A stretch of DNA of 62,765 bases from an uncultured Sutterella sp. Its GTDB lineage: Bacteria > Pseudomonadota > Gammaproteobacteria > Burkholderiales > Burkholderiaceae_F. The first letter of the stretch is position 1, and each line of letters begins with the position of its first letter. The notes beneath the pieces are model-generated. The model was not told the origin of the DNA, did not search any database, and saw nothing but the letters and a program-made list of their open reading frames with translations. This document shows positions 40,451 to 48,991 of this stretch, one piece after another. Where the stretch lies: NCBI GenBank assembly GCA_937906995.1, contig CALESB010000059.1, forward strand, positions 1 to 62,765. Direction: 5' to 3'. A program made the translations under genes and the position numbers.

Positions 40451-42436
40451 TTAGGCTAAGGGTTCATCGATACGTTCGTTCTTACCTTGCAAACGCTTCG
40501 GCAAGAGGTGGGCGTACGGCAACAATGCGTTTTGGATAGCAAAACGATCGGCGCCTTCAGCTTCCATCTTGGCACGAATTTCGTCCACTTCGGCTTGACG
40601 GCGAGCGGTATCGGGGTGGTCGATGTAGTTCTTAGCACCGTAACCACGCCAGCCCGGAGGCAATTCCATCTTGTTAACGTCGAGATCTTCGTAGGAGAGC
40701 GTCGGCAACGTGTCGCTTTCGTTCGTCCAAGAAGCCAACGTACGCTTCAACCACTTGCTGTCGTCACGGACCGGGTAGTCTTCACGGAAGTGAGCACCAC
40801 GAGATTCCGTACGTGTTGCGGCGCCGACAGCAATCGTCAAGGCCAAACGCAACATCTTTTGCGTGCGGTAAGCATAGGTCAATTCGGCGTTAGCGCCCAA
40901 TTGGCTCTTACAAGAAACATTGTAGGAACGCTTCAAGAGGTCTTCCAATTCGCTCACAGCGCTTTCCATATCAGCACCGCGACGGAAAATACCGATCTTG
41001 GAGGTCATGATGTCTTGCATACGGGTACGCAACACCGTTGCGTCTTCCGTGCCCTTGCCATTGCAGAAGGCATCGAGCTTAGCTTGTTCGCGCTTGATAA
41101 AGTCGTAAACAACAGACGTCGGGATATCGATAACGTTTTCGGCCTTTTCGCAGAAGTCAGCGATGTATTCACCAACCAACATACCTGCAACAACCGTTTC
41201 AGCAACGGAGTTACCGCCCAAGCGGTTGAAACCGTGCATGTCCCAACAGGCAGCTTCACCAGCAGCGAAGAGGCCCTTCAATTGACGGCTTTCGCCCGTA
41301 TAGTCGGTACGAACACCACCCATCGTGTAGTGTTGTGCCGGACGCACAGGGATCCATTCCTTCACAGGGTCAACGCCCAAGAAGTAGTGGCAGATTTCAT
41401 AAACTTCGCGCAAGTTGTGCTTAATGTGGTGTTCGCCCAACAACGTGATGTCCAACCAGATGTGTTCACCGAAGCGGCTCTTCACACCCTTACCTTGGGC
41501 AATACGTTCTTCCATACGACGAGACACAACGTCACGAGAGGCCAATTCCTTCTTTTCCGGTTCTACGTCCGGCATGAAGCGGTGACCATCGGTATCGCGC
41601 AACAAACCACCGTCACCACGGCAGCCTTCCGTCACGAGAATACCAGCCGGGAAAATACCCGTCGGGTGGAACTGAACAGCTTCCATGTTACCCAACGTAG
41701 CAACACCCGTTTCCAAAGCCAAAGAGTGACCCGTACCTTCGCAAATTTGAGCGTTGGTCGTCACGCGGAAGAGCTTACCAGCACCGCCAGTAGCGATAGC
41801 CGTAGCCTTGGCAACGTAGGCCATCAATTCACCCGTGATCAAATCACGAACGACAGAACCGTAGCAACGCTTACCATCATGAATCAAAGCGATGGCTTCA
41901 ACACGTTCAACAACAGGAACGCGTTCGGCAATAACGCGGTCGCTCACAGCATTCAACATGGCGTGACCCGTACCGTCAGACACGAAGCACGTACGCCACT
42001 TCTTCGTACCACCGAAGTCACGTTGACCGATCAAGCCAGCGGCTTCCTTACGTTCCGTAATCGTAACGCGTTCGCCGTTAATAATAACTTGGCGATCACC
42101 CGGGGTAATACGGCTCCAGGGCACACCCCAAGCAGCCAATTCACGCACAGCCTTCGGGGACGTGTTCACGAACATACGAACTACGTCTTGGTCGGCACCC
42201 CAGTCAGAGCCTTTAACCGTGTCAGCAAAGTGGACGTCTTCGTTGTCGCCCAAACCTTTAATCACGTTACCCAAAGAAGCTTGCATACCACCTTGAGCGG
42301 CCTTAGAGTGAGAGCGCTTCGGCGGAACCAGCGACAAGACGATGGAGTCGTGACCACGACGCTTGGCAGCAACTGCCATACGCAAACCGGCCAAACCGCC
42401 ACCAATCACCAGTACGTCGGTGTAGATGATTTTCAT
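40451..42436 (-). CDS. frdA: Fumarate reductase flavoprotein subunit
   Basis: This 661-residue catalytic subunit reduces fumarate to succinate. It has the FAD-binding VLVIGGGLAGLRMAV, then His43 in KRSHSKAAQGGMQAS, the position that binds FAD covalently in Wolinella FrdA. It also has the substrate-site motifs FHPTGIFPAGILVTEGCRG, RPAQHYTMGGV and AAGEAACWDMHGFNRLGGNS. Length and C-terminal extension match the Wolinella type. The ATG at 42436 is preferred because AAGGAGA lies ten bases upstream; the longer ORF has no support. It is first in the frdA-frdB-aspA-dcuA series and is strongly codon-biased. Confidence 0.95.
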   Translation of the reverse strand: MKIIYTDVLVIGGGLAGLRMAVAAKRRGHDSIVLSLVPPKRSHSKAAQGGMQASLGNVIKGLGDNEDVHFADTVKGSDWGADQDVVRMFVNTSPKAVRELAAWGVPWSRITPGDRQVIINGERVTITERKEAAGLIGQRDFGGTKKWRTCFVSDGTGHAMLNAVSDRVIAERVPVVERVEAIALIHDGKRCYGSVVRDLITGELMAYVAKATAIATGGAGKLFRVTTNAQICEGTGHSLALETGVATLGNMEAVQFHPTGIFPAGILVTEGCRGDGGLLRDTDGHRFMPDVEPEKKELASRDVVSRRMEERIAQGKGVKSRFGEHIWLDITLLGEHHIKHNLREVYEICHYFLGVDPVKEWIPVRPAQHYTMGGVRTDYTGESRQLKGLFAAGEAACWDMHGFNRLGGNSVAETVVAGMLVGEYIADFCEKAENVIDIPTSVVYDFIKREQAKLDAFCNGKGTEDATVLRTRMQDIMTSKIGIFRRGADMESAVSELEDLLKRSYNVSCKSQLGANAELTYAYRTQKMLRLALTIAVGAATRTESRGAHFREDYPVRDDSKWLKRTLASWTNESDTLPTLSYEDLDVNKMELPPGWRGYGAKNYIDHPDTARRQAEVDEIRAKMEAEGADRFAIQNALLPYAHLLPKRLQGKNERIDEPLA

Positions 42437-43116
42437 AATTACTTGGTCTCCTTGATCCAAGAGGGCCACCGATCACACAGTTCTCACTGTTAGACCGGCA
42501 GGGGTCTTCTTTCAAAAGGTTCCCCTCGTTCGTCTTGCTGCTTTTAATCGAGTTAACTGCCTCGGGGAAACCCAAGAGACTTATTTCTCTTTTGCAAATC
42601 CATTTCTTTTTAAAGAAGCAGATTCGTTTTAAGACATTAACTCTTGCAAACAAGTACGGACAAAAACTCCGTTGAACTCACTCAACCTAAGCTGTCAAAT
42701 TAGATCGAGTCTCTTCAGAATTCAACGTTTTTAAAAACAAGTCCATCTCTAAGAATACAACAAAGCCTCGGTTGTTTGCACAAACTACCGAAGCAGTTTC
42801 TTTCTTAAAGTCGAGACATAGCTTACTTTCTCCAATCGTGTCAGGCCTCAACCACCTACACTCTGAGTCGTTCCGAGAGTTTAGAGGTCTGAAAGGGCTA
42901 CACCCATTAGGAATTACCCGAAGTTTACACCAAAGCGCAAACAAGAGTGAATTGTGCACATTTTTTAAGCACTATTCCTGACTCTTTTTTGATGAAAAAC
43001 ATGGATACGATTTCTTTCTTAACATTTGCCCGATAGATTATTATTATTAAATTGATTAAATCGATAGATTCCGTCAATCTGTCGTTCTTATTTCTACTTA
43101 ATGAGAGGAGGCCTTC
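42437..43116. promoter_or_regulatory. Long non-coding region between divergent frdA and ridA
   Basis: About 680 bases hold no credible gene on either strand. On the frdA side they include a strong hairpin (42769-42790: CGGT, GTTTG, loop, CAAAC, ACCG with one mismatch). On the ridA side two direct repeats CGATAGATT (43031-43039 and 43062-43070) lie 31 bases apart, and there are long AT-rich runs. The frdA mRNA probably has a long leader. I looked for an FNR site (TTGAT-N4-ATCAA) and found only partial matches. No frdC-like reading frame is present. Confidence 0.5.
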
Positions 43117-43494
43117 ATGGCTCACGATATCATTCACACTCCTAATGCCCCCGCCGCTATTGGCCCTTACAGCCAAGCAACCAAGGGTGTCGCCAACCTC
43201 TTTACGTCTGGTCAGCTCGGCATCGTACCTTCAACAGGTGAAATCCCCACAGATTTTGAAGCCCAAGCGCGTCAAGCATTTGAGAATTTAAAGGCTATTA
43301 TCGAAGCCGCTGGTGGCAACATGAGCAATATCATGAAGGTCACCATCTTTTTGACCAATATGGCAGATTTTCCGATTGTTAATAAGGTTATGGAAGAGTA
43401 CTGCAGTGCTCCGTACCCTGCTCGTTCATGCTTTGCTGTTGCCGCCCTACCGAAAGGCGGAGCAGTCGAAGTCGAAGCTATCGTTAGTCTCTAG
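43117..43494 (+). CDS. ridA: 2-iminobutanoate/2-iminopropanoate deaminase
   Basis: This 125-residue RidA/YjgF/YER057c protein hydrolyses reactive enamine/imine intermediates released by PLP enzymes such as threonine dehydratase. It shows IGPYSQATKGVANLFTSGQLG, the ITxxxLxFL-type strand VTIFLTNMADF and the C-terminal PARSCFAVAALPKGGAVEVE with the conserved Arg and Glu. Length is typical for the trimeric enzyme. GAGAGGAGG upstream of the ATG is a very strong ribosome-binding site. It starts a ridA-recG-oxyR run with short spacing, 10 bases to recG. Confidence 0.95.
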   Translation: MAHDIIHTPNAPAAIGPYSQATKGVANLFTSGQLGIVPSTGEIPTDFEAQARQAFENLKAIIEAAGGNMSNIMKVTIFLTNMADFPIVNKVMEEYCSAPYPARSCFAVAALPKGGAVEVEAIVSL

Positions 43495-43504
43495 TTAGTT
43501 AATA

Positions 43505-45562
43505 ATGGCTACAAATCACTTCACCTTACGAAAAAAAGGGGAAAAACTTCCCCCTTTAGCAGAACGCTTAGCCAAAATCGGGCTTGAGCGTGACTGGGAT
43601 TATGTTTTTCATCTTCCCTTGCGATACGAAGATGAAACCAAAATTACGCCAATTGCTCAATTGGTCGTTGGCAGTAGTGGCCAGTGTGAAGGTGAAGTGA
43701 TTCGCTTTGAAAAAATTCGACGCCCATCAGGAGAACAAATACAAGCATTAATTAAGGATTCTTCCGGTACGCTTGTTGTTCGTCTCTTGCATTTTTTCCC
43801 CTCTCAACTTAAACAGCTTTCCGTCGGTAAACGCATCCGCCTCTATGGTGTTGTTCGCGCGGGTTATTTTGGTTTAGAAATGGTTCACCCTAAAATCAAA
43901 ACACCCACAGACGGACAATCTCTGCCGACCACACTGACACCGGTTTACCCAGCTGGTGAAGGCATTACGCAGCCTTGGTTACGCAAGCGCATAGCACGAG
44001 CCATGCTTGATGTTGAAATTACTGATTTAATCCCTCGATCAGTCACTGAACGTTTAGGTTTACCTGAGCTACGTAATGCTCTGAAATTTCTTCACCACCC
44101 TCCCGTTGGAGCCAATGAAATCAGTCTAATGGATCGCACTGATCCTGCCTGGGAACGGCTCAAGTTTGATGAACTTGTCGCTCAGCAAATTGCGTTAAGA
44201 CACAGTCGAGCTCTTAAGGCACACAATCGTGCCCCTCAAATTCTGCCGAAAATAACGCCAATTACTGACCGTTTATTGTCGTCCCTTCCCTTTGAACTAA
44301 CAGGAGCTCAACAGCGCGTTCTTGAGGAAATTCGACACGACTTAGCACGCATTATTCCCGCTAACAGACTTGTTCAAGGAGATGTTGGCAGTGGTAAAAC
44401 AGTCATTGCCGCATTGTCTGCAACACTGGCTATTGACGCTGGCTATCAAGTTGCTTTAATGGCGCCTACGGAGATATTGGCAGAACAACATTTTCAAAAA
44501 ATTCGCGCTTGGCTTGAGCCTGCAGGAGTTTGTATTGCTTGGCTTGCTGGCAAACAAAAAAACAAGGAAAAACTTACCAATCTTGAAAAAGTTACTTCTG
44601 GCCAAGCGCAATTCGTTATTGGTACACATGCTTTAATTCAAGACAGCGTTCAGTTTAAAAACCTTGGACTGGCGATTATTGATGAACAACACCGCTTCGG
44701 TGTTGAGCAACGCTTGGCGTTGCGCGCTACAAATGGTGAAACGATTCCTCACCTTTTGATGCTATCTGCAACACCCATTCCACGCACTTTAGCAATGAGT
44801 TACCTTGCAGATTTAGATGTCTCTATCATTGACCAATTGCCAGTTGGTAGAAAACCAATTGTCACAAAACTCATCAATCTTCACCGTAAAGATCAAGTCA
44901 TCAACACCATACAAGAACAAGTAAATCTTGGACGACAGGTCTACTGGGTTTGCCCATTGATTGAAGAAAGTGAAAAGCTTGACCTCACTGCTGCAACTGA
45001 GACGTTTGAAGAAATAAGTGAAAAACTTCCTCAGCTAAAGGTGGGCCTTGTTCACGGAGCTTTACCATCTGATGAAAAGCAAACGGTCATGGAGCAATTC
45101 AAAAATGGTGCGATTGATGTTTTAGTCGCTACCACAGTTATTGAAGTGGGCGTTGATGTACCCAATGCCACACTCATGGTTATTGAGCATGCCGAGCGTT
45201 TTGGATTGGCTCAATTACACCAACTACGAGGACGCGTTGGACGCGGTGCAGAAAAAAGCTTCTGCATTATGCTATATGGAGAGCTCTCCGACACTGGGCG
45301 CGAACGATTAAAAGTCATTCGAGAAAGCAGTGACGGATTTGAAATTGCACGAAGAGACTTAGAAATTCGTGGCCCTGGTGAATTTCTCGGAGCCAGACAA
45401 TCTGGCGTTCCCATGTTACGTTTTGCCAACCTAGAAACGGATGCTCATCTAGTTGATGCCGCAAGGGAATTTGCGCATCAATGGCTCCAAACTCAACCTG
45501 ATATAGCTCAACAACATGCCAAACGCTGGTTTTCCCACGCAGAAGGCTTTCTGGAGGCTTAG
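43505..45562 (+). CDS. recG: ATP-dependent DNA helicase RecG
   Basis: RecG remodels stalled replication forks and branched DNA. The 685-residue protein has an N-terminal wedge/OB domain (SSGQCEGEVIRFEKI to about residue 190), then helicase motif I GDVGSGKTVIAAL, motif II DEQHRFGVEQR, motif III SATPIPRTLAM, and motifs V-VI TTVIEVGVDVPNATLMV and QLHQLRGRVGRG. Length is near the family norm. It follows ridA by 10 bases and precedes oxyR by 5, a common betaproteobacterial arrangement. Confidence 0.96.
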   Translation: MATNHFTLRKKGEKLPPLAERLAKIGLERDWDYVFHLPLRYEDETKITPIAQLVVGSSGQCEGEVIRFEKIRRPSGEQIQALIKDSSGTLVVRLLHFFPSQLKQLSVGKRIRLYGVVRAGYFGLEMVHPKIKTPTDGQSLPTTLTPVYPAGEGITQPWLRKRIARAMLDVEITDLIPRSVTERLGLPELRNALKFLHHPPVGANEISLMDRTDPAWERLKFDELVAQQIALRHSRALKAHNRAPQILPKITPITDRLLSSLPFELTGAQQRVLEEIRHDLARIIPANRLVQGDVGSGKTVIAALSATLAIDAGYQVALMAPTEILAEQHFQKIRAWLEPAGVCIAWLAGKQKNKEKLTNLEKVTSGQAQFVIGTHALIQDSVQFKNLGLAIIDEQHRFGVEQRLALRATNGETIPHLLMLSATPIPRTLAMSYLADLDVSIIDQLPVGRKPIVTKLINLHRKDQVINTIQEQVNLGRQVYWVCPLIEESEKLDLTAATETFEEISEKLPQLKVGLVHGALPSDEKQTVMEQFKNGAIDVLVATTVIEVGVDVPNATLMVIEHAERFGLAQLHQLRGRVGRGAEKSFCIMLYGELSDTGRERLKVIRESSDGFEIARRDLEIRGPGEFLGARQSGVPMLRFANLETDAHLVDAAREFAHQWLQTQPDIAQQHAKRWFSHAEGFLEA

Positions 45563-45567
45563 ATAAA

Positions 45568-46524
45568 GTGACATTAACAGAACTGAAATACATTGTTGCG
45601 GTCGCCCGTGAGCGACATTTTGGCCGCGCAGCCGAATCCTGCTTTATTTCACAACCCTCTCTCTCTGTTGCGGTTCGAAAGCTCGAGGATGAGCTTGGCG
45701 TACATCTTTTTGAACGTCGCTCTCAAGAAATTTCACTCACACCAGTTGGAGAAGCGATCGTCGAACAAGCACAAAAAGTTCTTGAAGAAGTCCGACGTAT
45801 CGAAGAGCTAGCCCTACAAGGTCAAGATCCACTTTGTGGCCCTTTGCGCATTGGCGTTATTTTCACTATCAGTCCTTATTTAACGCCTGGGCTTGTTCAT
45901 AAAATGCTAGAACTTGCTCCCAAAATGCCGCTGATTTTGACGGAAAACTACACAAATAGCTTGCTCGATCAATTGCGCAATGGTCAGATTGATGTTGCTA
46001 TTATGGCCCTGCCCATCAATGAGCCCGGCTTAATGCTAGCCCCTCTTTATGATGAAGATTTTGTCGTAGCAGTACCTAAAAATCACCCGTGGGCCAATGA
46101 ACCTTGCATTAAAAAAGATGATGTTCGTTCCGGAAATCTTTTGCTATTAGGTAAAGGACACTGCCTTCGTGATCAAATTCTCAATGTTTGCCCTGAATCC
46201 TCCAATTTGCGTGGCAATATTTCATCCATTCAAAAAACAGTTGAAGGCTCATCCTTACTGACCATTCATCATATGGTCGCTCAGGGGCTCGGCATTACGG
46301 TCTTACCAAGTTCTGCTTTAAAAGAAACTCGAGATGATGATCTCGTACGAGCCATTCCATTTGAAAAGCCTTGTCCAACTCGTCGTGTTATCATTGCTTG
46401 GAGAAAGACCTTTAATCGAATGCCTGCAATTGACATGATTCGCAAGGCTGTCTCTCAACTCAATTTGGAAGGTTGCAAGACGCTTAACTTGCCACCCGTT
46501 AGCTCGATTAGTGCTCCAATGTAA
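45568..46524 (+). CDS. oxyR: Hydrogen peroxide-inducible regulator OxyR (LysR family)
   Basis: This 318-residue LysR-type regulator begins with the OxyR-type helix-turn-helix (TLTELKYIVAVARERHFGRA and FISQPSLSVAVRKLEDELG). It contains Cys199 and Cys208 (GKGHCLRDQILNVC), the two cysteines that form the peroxide-sensing disulfide, at exactly the E. coli numbering. Start is GTG at 45568, directly after recG. Oxidised OxyR would activate genes such as ahpC, whose upstream region at 61843-61874 in this window has suggestive repeats. Confidence 0.95.
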   Translation: MTLTELKYIVAVARERHFGRAAESCFISQPSLSVAVRKLEDELGVHLFERRSQEISLTPVGEAIVEQAQKVLEEVRRIEELALQGQDPLCGPLRIGVIFTISPYLTPGLVHKMLELAPKMPLILTENYTNSLLDQLRNGQIDVAIMALPINEPGLMLAPLYDEDFVVAVPKNHPWANEPCIKKDDVRSGNLLLLGKGHCLRDQILNVCPESSNLRGNISSIQKTVEGSSLLTIHHMVAQGLGITVLPSSALKETRDDDLVRAIPFEKPCPTRRVIIAWRKTFNRMPAIDMIRKAVSQLNLEGCKTLNLPPVSSISAPM

Positions 46525-46536
46525 TTAAGCATTTTA

Positions 46537-46578
46537 GTGAACGCTACCCTCAGAAACCCTGTAGCGTTCACACTTTCC
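46537..46578 (+). terminator. Intrinsic terminator after oxyR
   Basis: GTGAACGCTA (46537-46546) is complementary to TAGCGTTCAC (46562-46571) around a 15-base loop and is followed by a pyrimidine-rich end. Confidence 0.7.
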
Positions 46579-46629
46579 TCGTATATAGGACATGGGCATT
46601 GATTTCCCTACTAACCAGAGACTTGAATT

Positions 46630-47025
46630 ATGCAACTTGATACCCGTAAATTTATTCTGTTTGAGGCATGCTTACTAGCCGGTAGCCTTATGACTAGCTG
46701 CGTATTCATGTTCATCGTGCACACGTTTATTAACCCCGAATTCTCTGCCTCCGATTAGGCATGGATCATTTTTACCTGCCCGCCATTTTTAGTTGCAGGC
46801 ATTGTCACTTGGCGCTTTGCAACCCATGATCATTGGAAGCACCTTAGCCTTTTACAACTACTCAATAACGTGTTAATCACCTTCTTCGTAGTGGCTATTT
46901 TCTCACTTGGCGAACAAGACGATATGGCCTTGGGCTTTATGACACACTTTGCTTTGCTGTCAATAGCATCCTCATTAATCCCAACACCACTGTGTTGCTT
47001 CATGTACCATCGTTTGCTTAAGTAA
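46630..47025 (+). pseudogene. Four-helix membrane protein interrupted by an in-frame TAG codon
   Basis: From ATG 46630 the frame runs 42 codons (KFILFEACLLAGSLMTSCVF onward, first membrane helix), meets TAG at 46756-46758, and then stays open for 88 more codons to TAA at 47023-47025. After the stop come three more helices (WIIFTCPPFLVAGIVTWRF, VLITFFVVAIFSLG and the MALGFMTHFALLSIASSLIP region). The joined product would be about 130 residues with four helices, weakly reminiscent of DUF2798-type proteins. A single base change (for example TGG or CAG to TAG) explains it; natural suppression or a sequencing error are the alternatives. I do not recognise a named family with confidence. Confidence 0.7.
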
Positions 47026-47063
47026 AAAACAACGCCATCTCAATGAAATTTGAGATGGCGTTG
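47024..47063 (-). terminator. Terminator of the entericidin-like gene
   Basis: A 14-base arm (47030-47043) pairs perfectly with 47050-47063 around a six-base loop. The T run lies on the minus strand (A run at 47024-47029), directly after the minus-strand lipoprotein gene, though the stem may also end the plus-strand transcript. Confidence 0.85.
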
Positions 47064-47080
47064 AATACACCAGTCTTCAA

Positions 47081-47254
47081 TTATTGCTGGTGGCTGTTAG
47101 CCTTTTGAGTCATCTTATCACCCATTTGGCCAATGGCATCACTGACGTGCTCCGAGCCTTTTTTCAAGTCTTGACCTAAACCTGCAACGGTATTGCACCC
47201 AGCCAACACAATCATACTGCCGATCATTGCAATAACGACGAGAGACTTACGCAT
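47081..47254 (-). CDS. Entericidin-type small lipoprotein (EcnA/EcnB family)
   Basis: This short 57-residue gene starts MRKSLVVIAMIGSM, continues to the lipobox VLAGC (Cys 20) and then NTVAGLGQDLKKGSEHV, the entericidin signature, ending in a short amphipathic helix. AGGAG lies seven bases before the ATG. Entericidins are small envelope lipoproteins linked to programmed lysis (EcnB) and its antidote (EcnA); single copies are common in betaproteobacteria and their role is often unclear. Only one copy is visible here, so a toxin/antidote pair is not shown. Lgt and the Lol system should process it. Confidence 0.85.
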   Translation of the reverse strand: MRKSLVVIAMIGSMIVLAGCNTVAGLGQDLKKGSEHVSDAIGQMGDKMTQKANSHQQ

Positions 47255-47383
47255 CGAAAACTCCTAAAAAGAATTCTTGAAATTACTTAGTTGCTATAAA
47301 TCTTAACGATTTACTCCTACTTATGCCACGAAAATTGCTACTGAGCTTCAAACGCCATCACTTCGTTGCAAAAGTGGGCATTG

Positions 47384-48202
47384 TTACGCCTTTCCAAGTT
47401 CGTCTGCAAGTTCTTGATTACGATCGAATGCTGCTTGAATTGCCTCGTCCATCATGCCCATAAAGTCATGCTCTTGCATAACTCTCAAGGCTTCGGCCGT
47501 TGTACCACCTTTACTTGTGACATTTTCGCGTAACTTAGCAGGTGGCTCTTCACTTAAACTAGCTAATTTACCAGCACCCACCACCGTCATAATGGCCATA
47601 CGGCGTGCACCTTCTGGATCAAAACCACGACGAACAGCCGCTGCTTCCAAAGCTTCAATAAAGCGGAATACATAAGCCGGTCCAGAGCCAGAGATCGTTG
47701 AGACCAAATCCAATTGTTGTTCACTGGTCACTGATACAACTTCACCCATCGCAGAGACAATCTCGTACGATGCTTCGTAATCCACTTTATCCAAAGTGCT
47801 AGGAACATATAAACCAACTACACCCGCTTTGACTAGAGCAGGTGTATTCGGCATTGCACGAACAATTCGCATTGAACCAAGCCATCGTGAGATATCTGCA
47901 ATACGAATACCTGCAGCGATAGAAATAAATAAAGCTCCTGCTTTAAAAAGGTGCTTGATCGATGCAATGGTCATTGATAAACCCTGTGGTTTCACTGCCA
48001 ATACAACAACGTCTGCTTCCTTTAACCAATCCCCTGCAGTTAGATAAGCGTTTACTCCATACTCTTGGTGTAATCGCTCACACTTACATTCGTTGCGATC
48101 TAACACGTCAATCATTGCGCCTTCAACGCCATTGGCCACCAGGCCCGCAACTAATGCGGCCGCCATATTTCCACCGCCAATCATGGCAATTCGCTTTTGC
48201 AT
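47384..48202 (-). CDS. proC: Pyrroline-5-carboxylate reductase
   Basis: ProC makes L-proline from 1-pyrroline-5-carboxylate using NAD(P)H. The 272-residue protein has the Rossmann motif IAMIGGGNMAAALVAGL at the start, VLAVKPQ near residue 70, the RAMPNTPALV segment, and the C-terminal SGPAYVFRFIEALEAAAVRRG and TSKGGTTAEALRVM signatures. The second ATG (48202) is chosen because GGGGAG lies six bases before it. It is followed upstream on the same strand by yggS, the usual yggS-proC pairing. Confidence 0.95.
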   Translation of the reverse strand: MQKRIAMIGGGNMAAALVAGLVANGVEGAMIDVLDRNECKCERLHQEYGVNAYLTAGDWLKEADVVVLAVKPQGLSMTIASIKHLFKAGALFISIAAGIRIADISRWLGSMRIVRAMPNTPALVKAGVVGLYVPSTLDKVDYEASYEIVSAMGEVVSVTSEQQLDLVSTISGSGPAYVFRFIEALEAAAVRRGFDPEGARRMAIMTVVGAGKLASLSEEPPAKLRENVTSKGGTTAEALRVMQEHDFMGMMDEAIQAAFDRNQELADELGKA

Positions 48203-48222
48203 CACATTCTCCCCTTTAACAA

Positions 48223-48915
48223 TTAAGATTTTTTCGAATAGTCGCGTGCACCAAAAATGGCAGAACCAACACGCACTAAAGTGGCGCCTTGTCTGATAGC
48301 CTCTTGAAAATCTGCACTCATACCCATTGACAATACGTCAAATGGATAACCTTTTGCATTGAGTTCATCAAAAAGTGTCCTCATCTTTTGAAATGAACAC
48401 TTCTTCTGCTCTAGCGGTAAATCTGGATTGGGTATACACATCAATCCTCGGACTCTCAACTTCGGTAAAGCCATTATCTTTTCAAGTAGCAACTCTACTT
48501 CATCTATATTTACGCCACTTTTACTCTCTTGTTCATCCACATTGACTTCAATCAGAACATTCAAATCAGACATATTGTCCGGTCGCTGAGCTGATAGCCG
48601 AGAAGCTATTTTTTCTCGATCAATGCTTTGTACCCAATCAAAATTTTCTGCGACAAGTTTGGTTTTATTCGATTGGATGGGACCAATCATGTGCCATTCA
48701 ATTGGAACAGACGGATACTTTTGCTTGAAGTAATGGATTTTCTCAACACCTTCTTGCACATAATTCTCACCGAAGGCCAATTGACCTGCAGCCACAGCCT
48801 CTTCTATTGCATCCACCTCAAACGTTTTACTCACAGCCAATAAAGTAACCGGCCTTATTGTGGTCACATCCGCCACCATATGACGAATGTGAGAAAGATT
48901 ATTTTCAATAGTCAT
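48223..48915 (-). CDS. yggS: YggS-type pyridoxal-phosphate homeostasis protein
   Basis: This 230-residue PLP-binding protein of the alanine-racemase-like fold helps keep free PLP and amino-acid pools balanced. It contains LLAVSKTF with the PLP Lys, GENYVQEGVEK, EWHMIGPIQSNK, LIEVNVDEQESKSG and the C-terminal LSMGMSADFQEAIRQGATLVRVGSAIFG, all typical. No enzyme activity is known for the family. It precedes proC by 20 bases and is co-oriented, as in many proteobacteria. Confidence 0.95.
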   Translation of the reverse strand: MTIENNLSHIRHMVADVTTIRPVTLLAVSKTFEVDAIEEAVAAGQLAFGENYVQEGVEKIHYFKQKYPSVPIEWHMIGPIQSNKTKLVAENFDWVQSIDREKIASRLSAQRPDNMSDLNVLIEVNVDEQESKSGVNIDEVELLLEKIMALPKLRVRGLMCIPNPDLPLEQKKCSFQKMRTLFDELNAKGYPFDVLSMGMSADFQEAIRQGATLVRVGSAIFGARDYSKKS

Positions 48916-48991
48916 TTTTTCGCTTTGGTCTATAGACTATTTGTCAGTATACAATTTTCCAAACTTTCTGATTTTTTTATTTGGCTGACAT

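Noticed and set aside
42437..42469. Eleven-residue extension of FrdA
   Set aside because: It would include the AAGGAGA ribosome-binding site of the real start at 42436; the family begins at that ATG.
40487..42493. A 668-codon open frame on the plus strand opposite frdA
   Set aside because: It is a by-product of the strong codon bias of frdA; it has no homology-like motifs, is basic and low in hydrophobic core, and lies exactly antisense to a well-supported gene. Similar antisense frames occur opposite aspA (38717-39556) and dcuA (36970-37827).
42687..42959. A 90-codon minus-strand ORF upstream of frdA as a possible frdC
   Set aside because: It lacks hydrophobic helices and histidine pairs expected of the diheme cytochrome b anchor, and is too short.
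43050..43066. FNR site TTGATTAAATCGAT near ridA/frdA
   Set aside because: The second half should read ATCAA and reads TCGAT, so the match is too poor to claim.
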